DNA of 64,000 nt, taken from Parasulfuritortus sp036391875 (GTDB taxonomy: Bacteria; Pseudomonadota; Gammaproteobacteria; Burkholderiales; Thiobacillaceae). A program made the translations under genes and the position numbers. The stretch is from the NCBI GenBank assembly GCA_036391875.1, contig DASVZA010000041.1, positions 1 through 64,000 of the forward strand. The letters are read 5' to 3'. The notes beneath the pieces are model-generated. The model was not told the DNA's origin. It saw nothing but the letters and a program-made list of their open reading frames with translations, and searched no databases. This document shows positions 1 to 9,969 of the stretch, one piece after another (the first letter of the stretch is position 1; every line of letters begins with the position of its first letter).

Positions 1-2171
<2,171 letters not shown>

Positions 2172-2175
<4 letters not shown>

Positions 2176-3221
2176 GCGAAAACGACAACAGGCCGGTCAT
2201 CCTGGTGGTCGACGACGTGCCGGAAAACATCGACATCCTGTCCGGCATCCTCAAGCAGGATTACCGCATCCGGGCCGCGACCAACGGCCCCTCCGCCATC
2301 GGGCTGGCAAAGAAGGCCCCGCCCGACCTGATCCTGCTCGACATCATGATGCCGGGCATGGACGGCTACGAGGTCTGCCGGCTGCTCAAGTCCGATCACC
2401 TCACGCGCAAGATCCCGGTGATCTTCGTCTCCGCCCTGGGCGAAGAGGACGACGAGAGCCACGGCTTCGAGGTCGGCTGCGTCGACTACATCACCAAGCC
2501 GGTCAGCCCGGCCATCGTCCTGCACCGGGTCAAGACCCACCTTGCGCTCTACGACCAGAACCGCGCCCTGGAAGGCCAGGTCCAGGAACGCACGGTCGAA
2601 CTGGAAGACACACGCCTGCAGGTCATCCACCGCCTGGGCCGGGCGGCCGAATACCGCGACTACGAAACCAGCCTGCACGTGATCCGCATGAGCCATTACG
2701 CCTACGCCATCGGCAAGGCCGCCGGCATGAGCCAGGAGGAGGCTGAACTGCTGCTCAACGCAGCCCCGCTGCACGACGTCGGCAAGATCGGCATCCCCGA
2801 CGCGATCCTGTGCAAGCCCGGTCCGTTGACCGCCGAAGAATGGGTGATCATGCGCCAGCACTGCGAGTTCGGCGCCGCCATCGTCGGCGAGTACGCCCAC
2901 CCCCTGTTCCAGTGGTCGCGCATCATCGCCCTGACCCACCACGAACGTTGGAACGGCAAGGGCTATCCGCACGGCCTGGCCGGCGAGGACATCCCGCTGG
3001 CCGGCCGGATATCGTCCCTGGCCGACGTGTTCGACGCGCTCACCACGCGCCGGCCCTACAAGGAAGCCTGGAGCACCGAGGCCGCCCTGGAGTGGATCAG
3101 GGAGCAGAGCGGCCAGCAGTTCGACCCCCGGCTGGTCGAGATCTTTTTCGACATCCTGCCGGAAATCGAAGACTTCAAGATCAAGTACGCGGAAGACAGC
3201 GCAGTGCCCATGCAATTCTGA
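2172..3221 (+). CDS. Response regulator with HD-GYP domain (c-di-GMP phosphodiesterase type)
   Basis: This 349-residue protein has an N-terminal receiver (phosphoacceptor Asp57 in LLDIMMPGMDG, Lys in ITKPVSP) followed by an HD-GYP domain. The HD-GYP signature residues are present: LHDVGKIGIPD, HHERWNGKGYP and DVFDALTTRRPYK. Family members hydrolyse cyclic di-GMP in the cytoplasm, with activity set by receiver phosphorylation. It starts in a 4-nt overlap with the hybrid kinase, so the two are translationally coupled and probably form one signalling pathway. It ends 13 nt before the convergent sensor kinase gene. Target processes (motility, biofilm) are not shown by the sequence. Confidence 0.93.
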
Positions 3222-3234
3222 CCGGCGGCCGGAC

Positions 3235-4581
3235 TCAGGCCGCCGGGAAGCGCAACTCGACCCCCAATCCGCGGCCATCCAGCCCGGTGCCGAAGGCGAC
3301 TTCCGCGCCATGCAGTTCGGCGATGCGGCGCACGATGGACAGGCCCAGGCCGACGCCTTCCACCGCCTGGGGCGCGAAACGCTGGAAGCGCGTGCCCAGC
3401 CGCTCCATCTCCTCCGCCGCCACGCCCGGTCCGTCGTCGGCCACCCGCAGCACGACCTGCCGCCCGGCACCGGTCAGCGACACCTCGATCCGCCCGCCCT
3501 CGACACCATAGCGCAGGGCATTGTCGAGCAGGTTGCGGATCAGCACGCCGACCAGGTCCGGATTGCCGGCGATCGCCCGCTCCGGCTCGATCCGGGCCGT
3601 CACGCGGCAGGCCTTCCCGGCCGCCGAGGACTGGGTCGCGGCCAAGGCATCCTCGATCAGGGCGGACAGGTCGAACTCGGTCCGTCCGCCCTGATCGCCC
3701 GCGCCCTCCAAGCGGGCCAGGGCCAGGAGCTGGGCCACCAGATGGGTCATCCGCTCGGCACCCTTCAATGCCTTGGCGACCGCCCCCTGGCGCTCGGCCT
3801 CGGCCTGCGCGCGCTGCGCCACCTGGAGCTGGACCCGCAGGGCGGCCAGGGGCGTGCGCAGCTCGTGGGCCGCGTCGCTGGTGAAGCGGCGCTCGTTGTC
3901 GAGCGTGCGGGCCACCCGGCCGAACAGGTCGTTCATGGTCCGGATCAGCGGCTGCAGCTCGGCCGGCGTATCGCCCTCGGCGAGCGGGTCGAGCCGTTCC
4001 GGCGAACGCTCGCGCAGATCCGCCTCCATCCTGCGCACGGGACTCAGGCCGCGCCGGATGACCAGCACCAGCAGCAAACCCAGCACGGGCAGGCCGAGAG
4101 CGTAGGACTTCACGTTGTTCAAGGCGATGTCGCGGGTGAGCTGGTCCCGGTCGTGCAAATCGATGCCGGCCCAGATCCGGTGTTCGCCTTTCTCGTCGGT
4201 CGCCGCGAAACAGCGCCACGATTGGCCGCCTATCCGTGCGTTCGAATAACCATCCCGCGCCACGCCGGCCGGCCAGTCCCGCGCCAGCCCAGGGGAGGTC
4301 AGGACGAGCTCGGGCCGACCGTGCCCCGAATCCCAGACCTGGAACACGATGCGTGTCCGCTCCTGGTAGCCGCGCATCTCGGGGAACGCGATCTCGTCGT
4401 CGTCGCCCGACTTGGTCAGCGCCAACATGATCCTGGCATACTCGACCAGCTGCGCATCCACCAATTCATCCACCTCGTGTACCGCCCGGCGGTAGCCGAA
4501 CCAGGCCGTGGCGGCGCCGACGGCCAATACCGCCGCGAGAGACAGGACCAGCAGCCGGGACTGCAGCGAACGCAAGGCCAT
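3235..4581 (-). CDS. QseC/PmrB-type sensor histidine kinase
   Basis: This 448-residue inner-membrane kinase has a transmembrane helix near residues 9-29, a periplasmic sensor of about 130 residues, and a second helix near 160-176. A HAMP-like linker, HisKA with His239 (AHELRTPLAAL) and an HATPase domain (NLLDNALRYG, DDGPGV, GVGLGLSIV) follow. The ATG at 4581 was chosen because it begins a typical signal-anchor (MALRSLQSRLL) and lies 1 nt after the regulator's stop. A longer in-frame start exists but its extra residues read as the regulator's shadow. It pairs with the OmpR-type regulator immediately upstream. The cytochrome operon across the divergent promoter is the likely target. Confidence 0.92.
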   Translation of the reverse strand: MALRSLQSRLLVLSLAAVLAVGAATAWFGYRRAVHEVDELVDAQLVEYARIMLALTKSGDDDEIAFPEMRGYQERTRIVFQVWDSGHGRPELVLTSPGLARDWPAGVARDGYSNARIGGQSWRCFAATDEKGEHRIWAGIDLHDRDQLTRDIALNNVKSYALGLPVLGLLLVLVIRRGLSPVRRMEADLRERSPERLDPLAEGDTPAELQPLIRTMNDLFGRVARTLDNERRFTSDAAHELRTPLAALRVQLQVAQRAQAEAERQGAVAKALKGAERMTHLVAQLLALARLEGAGDQGGRTEFDLSALIEDALAATQSSAAGKACRVTARIEPERAIAGNPDLVGVLIRNLLDNALRYGVEGGRIEVSLTGAGRQVVLRVADDGPGVAAEEMERLGTRFQRFAPQAVEGVGLGLSIVRRIAELHGAEVAFGTGLDGRGLGVELRFPAA

Positions 4582-4582
4582 G

Positions 4583-5245
4583 TCAGTCCATCTCCTCGAA
4601 GCGGTAGCCCAGGCCGCGCAGGGTGCGGATCCGTTCGGCGCCGAGCTTGCGCCGCAGGTGGTGGATGTGGACCTCGACCGCATTCGACTCCACGCCCTCG
4701 CCCCAGCCGTACAGGGCCGACTCCAACTGGCCGCGCGAGACGATGCGGCCGGCGTTGCGCATCAGCATTTCCAGCACCGCCAGTTCCTTGGCCGGCAGAT
4801 CCACCGGTTCGCCGCGCAGCCGGGCCAGCCGCGCGGCCGGGTCGATCTCCACCGCGCCGACCTTGATGACCGGCGACGCCACGCCGCCGGCACGGCGGAT
4901 CAGGGCACGCAGGCGGGCGCTGAGTTCGTCCAGGTCGACCGGCTTGATCAGATAGTCGTCGGCGCCGCTGTCCAGGCCCTTGACCTTGTCCAGCGTGCTG
5001 TCGCGGGCGGTCAGCACCAGCACCGGCGTGGCATCGCCCGCCGCGCGCAGTTCGCGCAGCAGGGCCAGGCCGTCCAGCCGCGGCAGGCCCAGGTCGAGCA
5101 CCACCGCGGCGTACTGCTCGGCGGCCAACGCGGTCCGCGCCTGGATGCCGTCCTTCAGCCAATCGACGTTGTAGCCGGCCTGGCGCAACCCGGCCTGCAG
5201 GCCGTCGCCCAGCAGTTCGTCGTCTTCCACCAGCAGGATGCGCAT
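4583..5245 (-). CDS. OmpR-family response regulator (QseB/PmrA type)
   Basis: This 220-residue DNA-binding regulator has a receiver domain (acidic pocket E7-D8-D9, phosphoacceptor Asp51, Lys in YLIKPVD) and a C-terminal winged helix (VEVHIHHLRRKL, TLRGLGYRFE). It is followed 1 nt later by its cognate kinase. Its upstream region carries three CTTAAG-like hexamers at 11-bp spacing, the architecture bound by PmrA/QseB-class regulators. It probably controls itself and the divergent SHP/DHC/cytochrome b operon. Known SHP-DHC clusters in proteobacteria are often linked to QseBC-like pairs, which fits this arrangement. Confidence 0.94.
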   Translation of the reverse strand: MRILLVEDDELLGDGLQAGLRQAGYNVDWLKDGIQARTALAAEQYAAVVLDLGLPRLDGLALLRELRAAGDATPVLVLTARDSTLDKVKGLDSGADDYLIKPVDLDELSARLRALIRRAGGVASPVIKVGAVEIDPAARLARLRGEPVDLPAKELAVLEMLMRNAGRIVSRGQLESALYGWGEGVESNAVEVHIHHLRRKLGAERIRTLRGLGYRFEEMD

Positions 5246-5288
5246 GTTCCGTTCCTTCGTTTCGATGGCCGCAGCGTGACAAGCCTAG

Positions 5289-5316
5289 CTTAGGCGATTC
5301 TTAAGATTCGCCTAAG
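5289..5316. promoter_or_regulatory. Candidate QseB/PmrA-type operator: three hexamers at 11-bp period
   Basis: The divergent gap holds CTTAGG, CTTAAG and CCTAAG, each separated by 5 bp, so the hexamers recur every 11 bp. The outer parts (CTTAGGCGA and TCGCCTAAG) also form a 9-bp inverted repeat. PmrA-class regulators bind CTTAAG-N5-CTTAAG direct repeats. The site lies 43 bp from the regulator start and about 46 bp before the SHP start, so it could serve both directions. Confidence 0.72.
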
Positions 5317-5362
5317 ACAGGGGGCACAGCATGGCAGCGTCGCAAATCAACCGAGGTGCCCA

Positions 5363-5767
5363 ATGAAAAAGATCATTCCGCTGCTGGCCTTGCTGGCCTC
5401 GCCGAGCCTGTGGGCCGAAACGCCGGCCCAGTTCATCGCATCCTACAGCGCCGAGGCGGCCAAGGCCCAGCCCGGCTTCACCGCCGACGCGGCGCGGGGC
5501 AAAGCCTTCGCCAGCCGCAACCAGGGCGTGTCCAGCGCGCTGCCGAGCTGCACGTCCTGCCACACCGACAACCCGCGCAATCCCGGCCGCCACGCCGTGA
5601 CCGGCAAGACCATCGCCCCGCTCTCGCCGGTGGCCAATGCCGAGCGCTTCAGCGATCCGGCCAAGGTCGAGAAGTGGTTCAAGCGCAATTGCAAGGAAGT
5701 CGTCGGCCGGGCCTGCACGCCGGCCGAAAAGGCCGATTTCATCGCTTTCGCCAATGGAGGACGCTGA
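5363..5767 (+). CDS. SHP-like monoheme cytochrome c (DUF1924)
   Basis: This 134-residue periplasmic cytochrome has a signal peptide (MKKIIPLLALLASPSLWA, cleaved before ET) and one heme c site, CTSCH at residues 63-67. Length, motif position and the Arg/Asn-rich segment after the heme site (TDNPRNPGRH) match the SHP family (sphaeroides heme protein). In that family an asparagine is the labile sixth heme ligand and the protein binds oxygen or NO. The gene is first in a plus-strand operon with two diheme cytochromes and a cytochrome b561, ending 1 nt before the next ATG. Known SHP proteins receive electrons from DHC. The physiological role is inferred. Confidence 0.88.
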   Translation: MKKIIPLLALLASPSLWAETPAQFIASYSAEAAKAQPGFTADAARGKAFASRNQGVSSALPSCTSCHTDNPRNPGRHAVTGKTIAPLSPVANAERFSDPAKVEKWFKRNCKEVVGRACTPAEKADFIAFANGGR

Positions 5768-5768
5768 C

Positions 5769-6239
5769 ATGAAACGCATCCTGGTTTTGCTCTCCCTGCT
5801 GGTCTCCCTGCCGGCCCTGGCCGAAGGCCACCGGGCTCAGGTCGCCTATCCGGCCGACTACAAGGCCGAGTGCGGCAGCTGCCACGTTCCCTTCCCGCCC
5901 AGCCTGCTCAACAAGGCCGACTGGGGCCGGACCATGCAGGGCCTGGACAAGCACTTCGGCACCGACGCCAGCCTGGACGCCAAGACGGCATCCAGCATCG
6001 GCGCCTGGCTGAAGCAGCACGCCGGTTCCCGCGCCGACGTCGGCAGCACGCCGCCGCGCATCACCACCGGCGCCTGGTTCAAGCGCGAACACCGCGAGGT
6101 GCCCGCCGCCAGCTGGAAAGACCCGCGCATCAAGTCCCCGGCCAATTGCGCCGCCTGCCACAGGGGCGCCGAGCAGGGCCGCTTCGGCGAGCGCGAGATC
6201 GCCATTCCCGGCCTCGGCCGGAACTTCGATGACGACTGA
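5769..6239 (+). CDS. Diheme cytochrome c (DHC), copy 1
   Basis: This 156-residue exported cytochrome has a signal peptide (residues 1-19) and two heme c motifs, CGSCH at 35-39 and CAACH at 127-131. The segment AYPADYKAECGSCHVPFPP is characteristic of the DHC family, which donates electrons to SHP. The ATG at 5769 follows the SHP stop by 1 nt, behind an RBS-like GGAGG inside the SHP 3' end. It is about half identical by eye to the next gene, so the two arose by tandem duplication. Confidence 0.88.
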   Translation: MKRILVLLSLLVSLPALAEGHRAQVAYPADYKAECGSCHVPFPPSLLNKADWGRTMQGLDKHFGTDASLDAKTASSIGAWLKQHAGSRADVGSTPPRITTGAWFKREHREVPAASWKDPRIKSPANCAACHRGAEQGRFGEREIAIPGLGRNFDDD

Positions 6240-6273
6240 CGGCAGGCGCATCGAGCCGAAACGAGGTGACACG

Positions 6274-6750
6274 ATGAAACGGATCATTCCCGCCCTGGCC
6301 CTGCTGATGTCGATCCCGGCGGCGGCCGAGGGCTTCCGCGCCCAGCATACCTATCCCGCCGACTACCGGAACGAATGCGGCAGCTGCCACGACCCGTTCC
6401 CGCCCGGCATGCTCAACCGATCGGACTGGCGCGAGGTCATGGCGGCGCTGGACAGGCACTACGGCACCGATGCGTCGATCGACGCCCCGGCCGCCAAGGC
6501 GGCCGTCGCCGCCTGGCTCGAGCGCAACGCCGGGCAGAAACGGGACGCCGGCGGCAGCCCGCCGCGCTTCAGCGAAACCGTCTGGTTCAAACGCGAGCAC
6601 AAAGGCGTGACGAAGGAAAGCTTGAAGCGGCTCGGCAGCGGCACGCCGGCCTACTGCAAGGGCTGCCATCTGGCCTCGGGCCAGGCACCGCGCTACGACG
6701 AGAACGTGATTTCAACCGCCGGTAAGAACCGGCGCTACGAGGACGACTGA
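6274..6750 (+). CDS. Diheme cytochrome c (DHC), copy 2
   Basis: This 158-residue paralogue of the preceding cytochrome has the same layout: signal peptide, then CGSCH at 35-39 and CKGCH at 128-132. Shared landmarks are TYPADYRNECGSCH, the HYGTDAS segment, and WFKREHKGV before the second heme. The ATG at 6274 begins a typical signal sequence and follows AACGAGGTGAC. An in-frame ATG 45 nt upstream would delay the signal peptide and is less likely. The stop falls 1 nt before the cytochrome b gene. Having two DHC copies in one operon is less usual and may extend the periplasmic electron relay to four hemes. Confidence 0.87.
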   Translation: MKRIIPALALLMSIPAAAEGFRAQHTYPADYRNECGSCHDPFPPGMLNRSDWREVMAALDRHYGTDASIDAPAAKAAVAAWLERNAGQKRDAGGSPPRFSETVWFKREHKGVTKESLKRLGSGTPAYCKGCHLASGQAPRYDENVISTAGKNRRYEDD

Positions 6751-6751
6751 C

Positions 6752-7357
6752 ATGAAAAAGATACTGGTTTGGGACTGGCCGACCCGCATCGGCCACTGGC
6801 TGATGGCCGCCGCCTTCCTGGTGGCCTATCTCACCGGCGAGAGCGAGGAATGGCGCCTGGTCCACGTCTGGGCCGGCGGCACGCTGGCCGGCATCGTCGC
6901 CTTCCGCATCGTATGGGGGTTGATCGGCACCCGGCATGCCCGGTTCTGGTCCTTCCTGCGCTCGCCGATGGCGGCATTCGGCTACCTCGGCGGCCTGCTG
7001 CGCGGCAGCCCGCGCCATTACGCCGGCCACAATCCGGCCGGCGGCTGGGCGATCATGCTGCTGCTGACTCTGGGCCTGGCGGCGGCGGCCACCGGCTGGC
7101 CGACCTACCAGGAGATCGGCGGCGAATGGCTGGAAGAGGCGCACGAGGTGGTGGTCAACCTGATGCTGACGGTGGTGCTGATCCACCTCGCCGGGGTGCT
7201 GGTGGGCAGTCTCGCCCATCGCGAGAGCCTGCCCCGGGCCATGGTCACCGGCTACAAGCGGGGCCTTCCGGAAGAGGCCATCCGCGGTGGCCGGATCTGG
7301 GCCGTGCCGGTGCTGCTCGCCTGCGCGGCGGTCAGCGCCTGGTGGCTGGCTCTCTAG
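6752..7357 (+). CDS. Cytochrome b561-family membrane protein (CytB of the SHP/DHC cluster)
   Basis: This 201-residue inner-membrane diheme b-type cytochrome has about four transmembrane helices and a fifth hydrophobic C-terminus. Candidate heme ligands are His15 (RIGHW), His38 (VHVW), His131 (EEAHEV) and His145 (LIHLAG). Family members pass electrons from the quinone pool to periplasmic cytochromes, so it would feed DHC and then SHP. It is the last gene of the operon. Its final 26 nt overlap the convergent WGR/ParS-domain gene. Confidence 0.9.
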   Translation: MKKILVWDWPTRIGHWLMAAAFLVAYLTGESEEWRLVHVWAGGTLAGIVAFRIVWGLIGTRHARFWSFLRSPMAAFGYLGGLLRGSPRHYAGHNPAGGWAIMLLLTLGLAAAATGWPTYQEIGGEWLEEAHEVVVNLMLTVVLIHLAGVLVGSLAHRESLPRAMVTGYKRGLPEEAIRGGRIWAVPVLLACAAVSAWWLAL

Positions 7358-7982
7358 GACAGGAGCGGTACTTGTCGGCCTCGCGCTCGAGATGATGGCG
7401 CATGGCCTCCAGCCCCTCGCGCGATTCCAGCATGAGGTCGAGGGGCCGGCGGCCGGCCAGGCCGACGTTGGGCAGCCGCACCCATTCCTGCAGGAAGTCG
7501 GGGCGTTCGCCGTAGCGCAGGCGCAATGCCTTGTTGATGGCGAGCAGGTGGCCGACCCGGGCCAGCAATGCGCCGTCGTTCGCCAGCGGCCGGCCTTCCA
7601 GGTAGCCGTCCAGGGCGCGGCCGTCGATGCCGAGCAGGCTGGCCTGCTCGTCCCGGGTCAGCTGCCAGATCTCGAACAGCCGCAACAGGGCCAGGGTCTC
7701 GGCCGAGCGCAGATCGCTGCTGCCGGGGTCCAGGCGCTGGAATTCGGCGAAGCCGGTGCCGCACAGTTCGTAGCCATCCCGATGGCGGCGATGGCGCAGC
7801 TGGCGGATGGCGTCGAGGCCCTTTTCATAGCTGGGCAGCGGCTTCTGCTGCACCCGGCCGCCCCGGCCGGCGCGCGGACTGGACGCGGTCACTAGGGTCC
7901 AGCCTCCGAACAGGTCGGGAGTGAGCATGGCCGTGTAGTAATGCTCGGCGTTCTGCCAGCGGTAGGTCAGCGGTTGTTCCAT
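7332..7982 (-). CDS. WGR-like domain fused to Xre/MbcA/ParS toxin-binding (DUF2384) domain
   Basis: This 216-residue cytoplasmic protein has two recognisable parts. Residues 1 to about 75 resemble a WGR domain (YYTAMLTPDLFGGWTLV, then a basic loop and YEKGLDAIRQLRHRR). Residues from about 85 resemble the antitoxin toxin-binding family, with an Xre-like helical start (LTRDEQASLLGI) and the diagnostic end WVRLPNVGLAGRRPLDLM plus a helical cap. In type II systems this domain inhibits RES or COG5654 toxins. No toxin gene is adjacent: the neighbours are cytochrome b and an EF-hand protein. It may be a solitary regulator rather than an antitoxin. Confidence 0.75.
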   Translation of the reverse strand: MEQPLTYRWQNAEHYYTAMLTPDLFGGWTLVTASSPRAGRGGRVQQKPLPSYEKGLDAIRQLRHRRHRDGYELCGTGFAEFQRLDPGSSDLRSAETLALLRLFEIWQLTRDEQASLLGIDGRALDGYLEGRPLANDGALLARVGHLLAINKALRLRYGERPDFLQEWVRLPNVGLAGRRPLDLMLESREGLEAMRHHLEREADKYRSCPREPATRR

Positions 7983-8152
7983 GACTCCAGATTAGCAACA
8001 TCCGGGCCAAAGAAAAACAAGCCGGATCGGACACTTGAGGCCCCACGAGGCAAGGCGTTGCGGCAAAATCCGCCGCCCGGACGGCAGGCCGGCAGACGCA
8101 GTTGCCGCCTTGCCGCCCACGCGCCCTCAGCGCCCGCCCGTCAGGACCGGCC

Positions 8153-8455
8153 TCACTGGCCCGGCCGGCCGGCACCGCGCGCCATCATGCGCTGCTGCAT
8201 GGCCGCGAGGATGTCATCCTTGGTCACGTAGCCCTTGTGGTCGACATCGATGCTGTCGAAGTTGCGGTACACCATCGGCATGCCGGCCTTGGCCTCGCCC
8301 TTGGTGAGCCGGCTGTCGCCATTGGCATCGGCGGCGGCGAAGCGCTGGTCGAGCTTGGCTTCGAACTGGGCGGCGCGGCTCTGCGGCCCATTGTCGGCAT
8401 GGGCGGCGAACGGCAGGGCGAACAGGATGGCGGCGGCGACGATACGGTAGTTCAT
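8153..8455 (-). CDS. Secreted EF-hand calcium-binding protein
   Basis: This 100-residue protein has a signal peptide (cleavage after AAHA at about residue 20) and two EF-hand loops. Loop 1 is DANGDSRLTKGE (43-54), fully canonical. Loop 2 is DVDHKGYVTKDD (70-81), with Asp at position 12. Such periplasmic calmodulin-like proteins bind calcium; the partner is unknown. An RBS (AAGGAGAAAATC) precedes the ATG. It lies 61 nt downstream of another secreted-protein gene on the same strand, so the two may be co-transcribed. Confidence 0.85.
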   Translation of the reverse strand: MNYRIVAAAILFALPFAAHADNGPQSRAAQFEAKLDQRFAAADANGDSRLTKGEAKAGMPMVYRNFDSIDVDHKGYVTKDDILAAMQQRMMARGAGRPGQ

Positions 8456-8516
8456 GATTTTCTCCTTGGGCGATCGGGATCAGTGGGATGGGCAGGGAAT
8501 GGCGTTGCCTGAGGCG

Positions 8517-9020
8517 TCACTGTGGGGTGACGGTTCGGGTCACGCCGCTGCCCTTGGTGTAGGACTCGCTGACGTTCACGGTGTTGCCGGTGCTGGCGTT
8601 GGTCACGGTGGTGTTGCGGCTCTGTTGCACCGTGCCGTCGGCGCTACGGCTGGCCGAGCCGCTGGTCTCGAGGCTGCCGCGGTTGCCGCTGGCGGAGAAG
8701 CCGCTGCTGTGGCTGGCGCTGCCGTCGGCGTTGTAGGCGTTGTTGCCGTAACGGCTGCCGCTCTCGCCGTTCGGGCCGCTGAAGGTGGTGCCGCGGTTGA
8801 CGGTGGCATTGCCGCTGCCGTCGGTGGTCGCCCGCCGGCTGTGGAAATAGCCGCCGCCGCTCGGTCCCTGGTTGGCGCGGAAGGCACTGGCAGTGAAACC
8901 GCCCGAGGCGTTTACACTCCGGATGCGGCCGGAACTGAACGCCGAGGCGTCGGCGGCGGCGAGCAGCAGACCGAGCGAGGCGGCTGCGGTAAGCGTATTG
9001 ATGATGATTCGGTTCTTCAT
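8517..9020 (-). CDS. Secreted Ser/Gly/Asn/Thr-rich protein of unknown function
   Basis: This 167-residue protein has a signal peptide (MKNRIIINTLTAAASLGLLL, cleavage near ADASA-F) and a low-complexity mature part rich in Ser, Gly, Asn and Thr. Loose repeats such as GNATVNRGTTFSGPNG and SASGNRGSLETSGSASR are visible. The ATG at 9020 was chosen for its GGAGATCGCC ribosome-binding site and signal peptide; a longer in-frame start lacks both. No enzymatic motif is seen. It resembles small beta-rich or surface proteins but I do not recognise the family. It lies divergent to the response regulator at 9247, which may control it. Confidence 0.7.
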   Translation of the reverse strand: MKNRIIINTLTAAASLGLLLAAADASAFSSGRIRSVNASGGFTASAFRANQGPSGGGYFHSRRATTDGSGNATVNRGTTFSGPNGESGSRYGNNAYNADGSASHSSGFSASGNRGSLETSGSASRSADGTVQQSRNTTVTNASTGNTVNVSESYTKGSGVTRTVTPQ

Positions 9021-9163
9021 GGCGATCTCCTTGGTCAAAGTGTCTGTCGTCGGTCCCTGAGCGCGTTGCGTCCGGGGCACGGGACGCACTATGCGGCGCG
9101 ACTGTTAGCCGGCGATTGCCCGCTGCGCCGAGTGTGTGAGCAATTGTTTCCCGATCGGCCCGC

Positions 9164-9180
9164 TGTAACCGTTTGTAACC
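9164..9180 (+). promoter_or_regulatory. Tandem TGTAACC repeats, candidate OmpR-family site
   Basis: TGTAACC occurs twice (9164-9170 and 9174-9180) with a 10-bp period, 67 bp before the response regulator start and 144 bp from the divergent secreted-protein gene. OmpR-class regulators bind direct repeats about one helical turn apart, so this is a plausible autoregulatory site. No experimental support can be read from the sequence. Confidence 0.45.
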
Positions 9181-9246
9181 ATCCGGCTGCCGAAACGGCC
9201 CGGACAGGTTGCTACCATAGGCGCCAAGGCTTACGGGGAACCAACC

Positions 9247-9969
9247 ATGACCGACACACCGCCCAAGATTCTTGCCGTCGACGACGATGCCGAAATGCGC
9301 GCCCTGCTGCAGCGCTACCTGACCGACCAGGGGATGACGGTACGCACCGAGGCCTCGGCCGAACGGGTCGACACGCTGCTGGGGCGCGAATGCTTCGACG
9401 TCCTGGTGCTCGACCTGATGCTGCCGGGCGAGGACGGACTGGCGCTGTGCCAGCGCCTGCGCGTCGCCGGCGAGACCATCCCCATCCTCATGCTGACCGC
9501 GCGCGGCGACCCGGTCGACCGCATCGTCGGCCTGGAAATGGGCGCGGACGACTACCTGCCCAAGCCATTCAATCCGCGCGAACTGGTGGCCCGGATCCGC
9601 GCCATGCTGCGGCGCCAGGACATGCAGGGCGCCGGGCCCCGGCCGCCAGCCGACACGCCGATCAGCTTCGGCCCGTTCGCCCTCTATCCGGAACGCCGCG
9701 AGCTGGAACGCGACGGCGTGCCGATCTCCCTCACATCGGGCGAATTCGCGCTGCTGGCGGCGCTGGCCGCCCATCCGAACCGGCCGCTCGGCCGCGAACG
9801 CCTGATCGAACTGGCCTGCGGTCGCGACTGCGAATCGAGCGACCGCGCGGTCGACGTCCAGATCCTGCGCCTGCGCCGGGTCGTCGAGACCGACCCGGCC
9901 AAGCCGCGCTTCATCCAGACCGTGCGCGGCTTCGGCTACGTCTTCGTCCCCGCCGGAGAACCGCGATGA
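9247..9969 (+). CDS. OmpR-family response regulator
   Basis: This 240-residue protein has a receiver (acidic residues DDD at 12-14, phosphoacceptor Asp56 in VLDLMLPGEDG, YLPKPFNPRE) and a winged-helix DNA-binding domain (SSDRAVDVQILRLRRVVE, TVRGFGYVFVP). The sequence is closest in feel to OmpR itself (GADDYLPKPFNPRELVARI), as expected for an EnvZ-like partner. Its stop overlaps the kinase start (ATGA). Regulated genes are unknown, with the divergent secreted proteins the nearest candidates. Confidence 0.94.
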   Translation: MTDTPPKILAVDDDAEMRALLQRYLTDQGMTVRTEASAERVDTLLGRECFDVLVLDLMLPGEDGLALCQRLRVAGETIPILMLTARGDPVDRIVGLEMGADDYLPKPFNPRELVARIRAMLRRQDMQGAGPRPPADTPISFGPFALYPERRELERDGVPISLTSGEFALLAALAAHPNRPLGRERLIELACGRDCESSDRAVDVQILRLRRVVETDPAKPRFIQTVRGFGYVFVPAGEPR

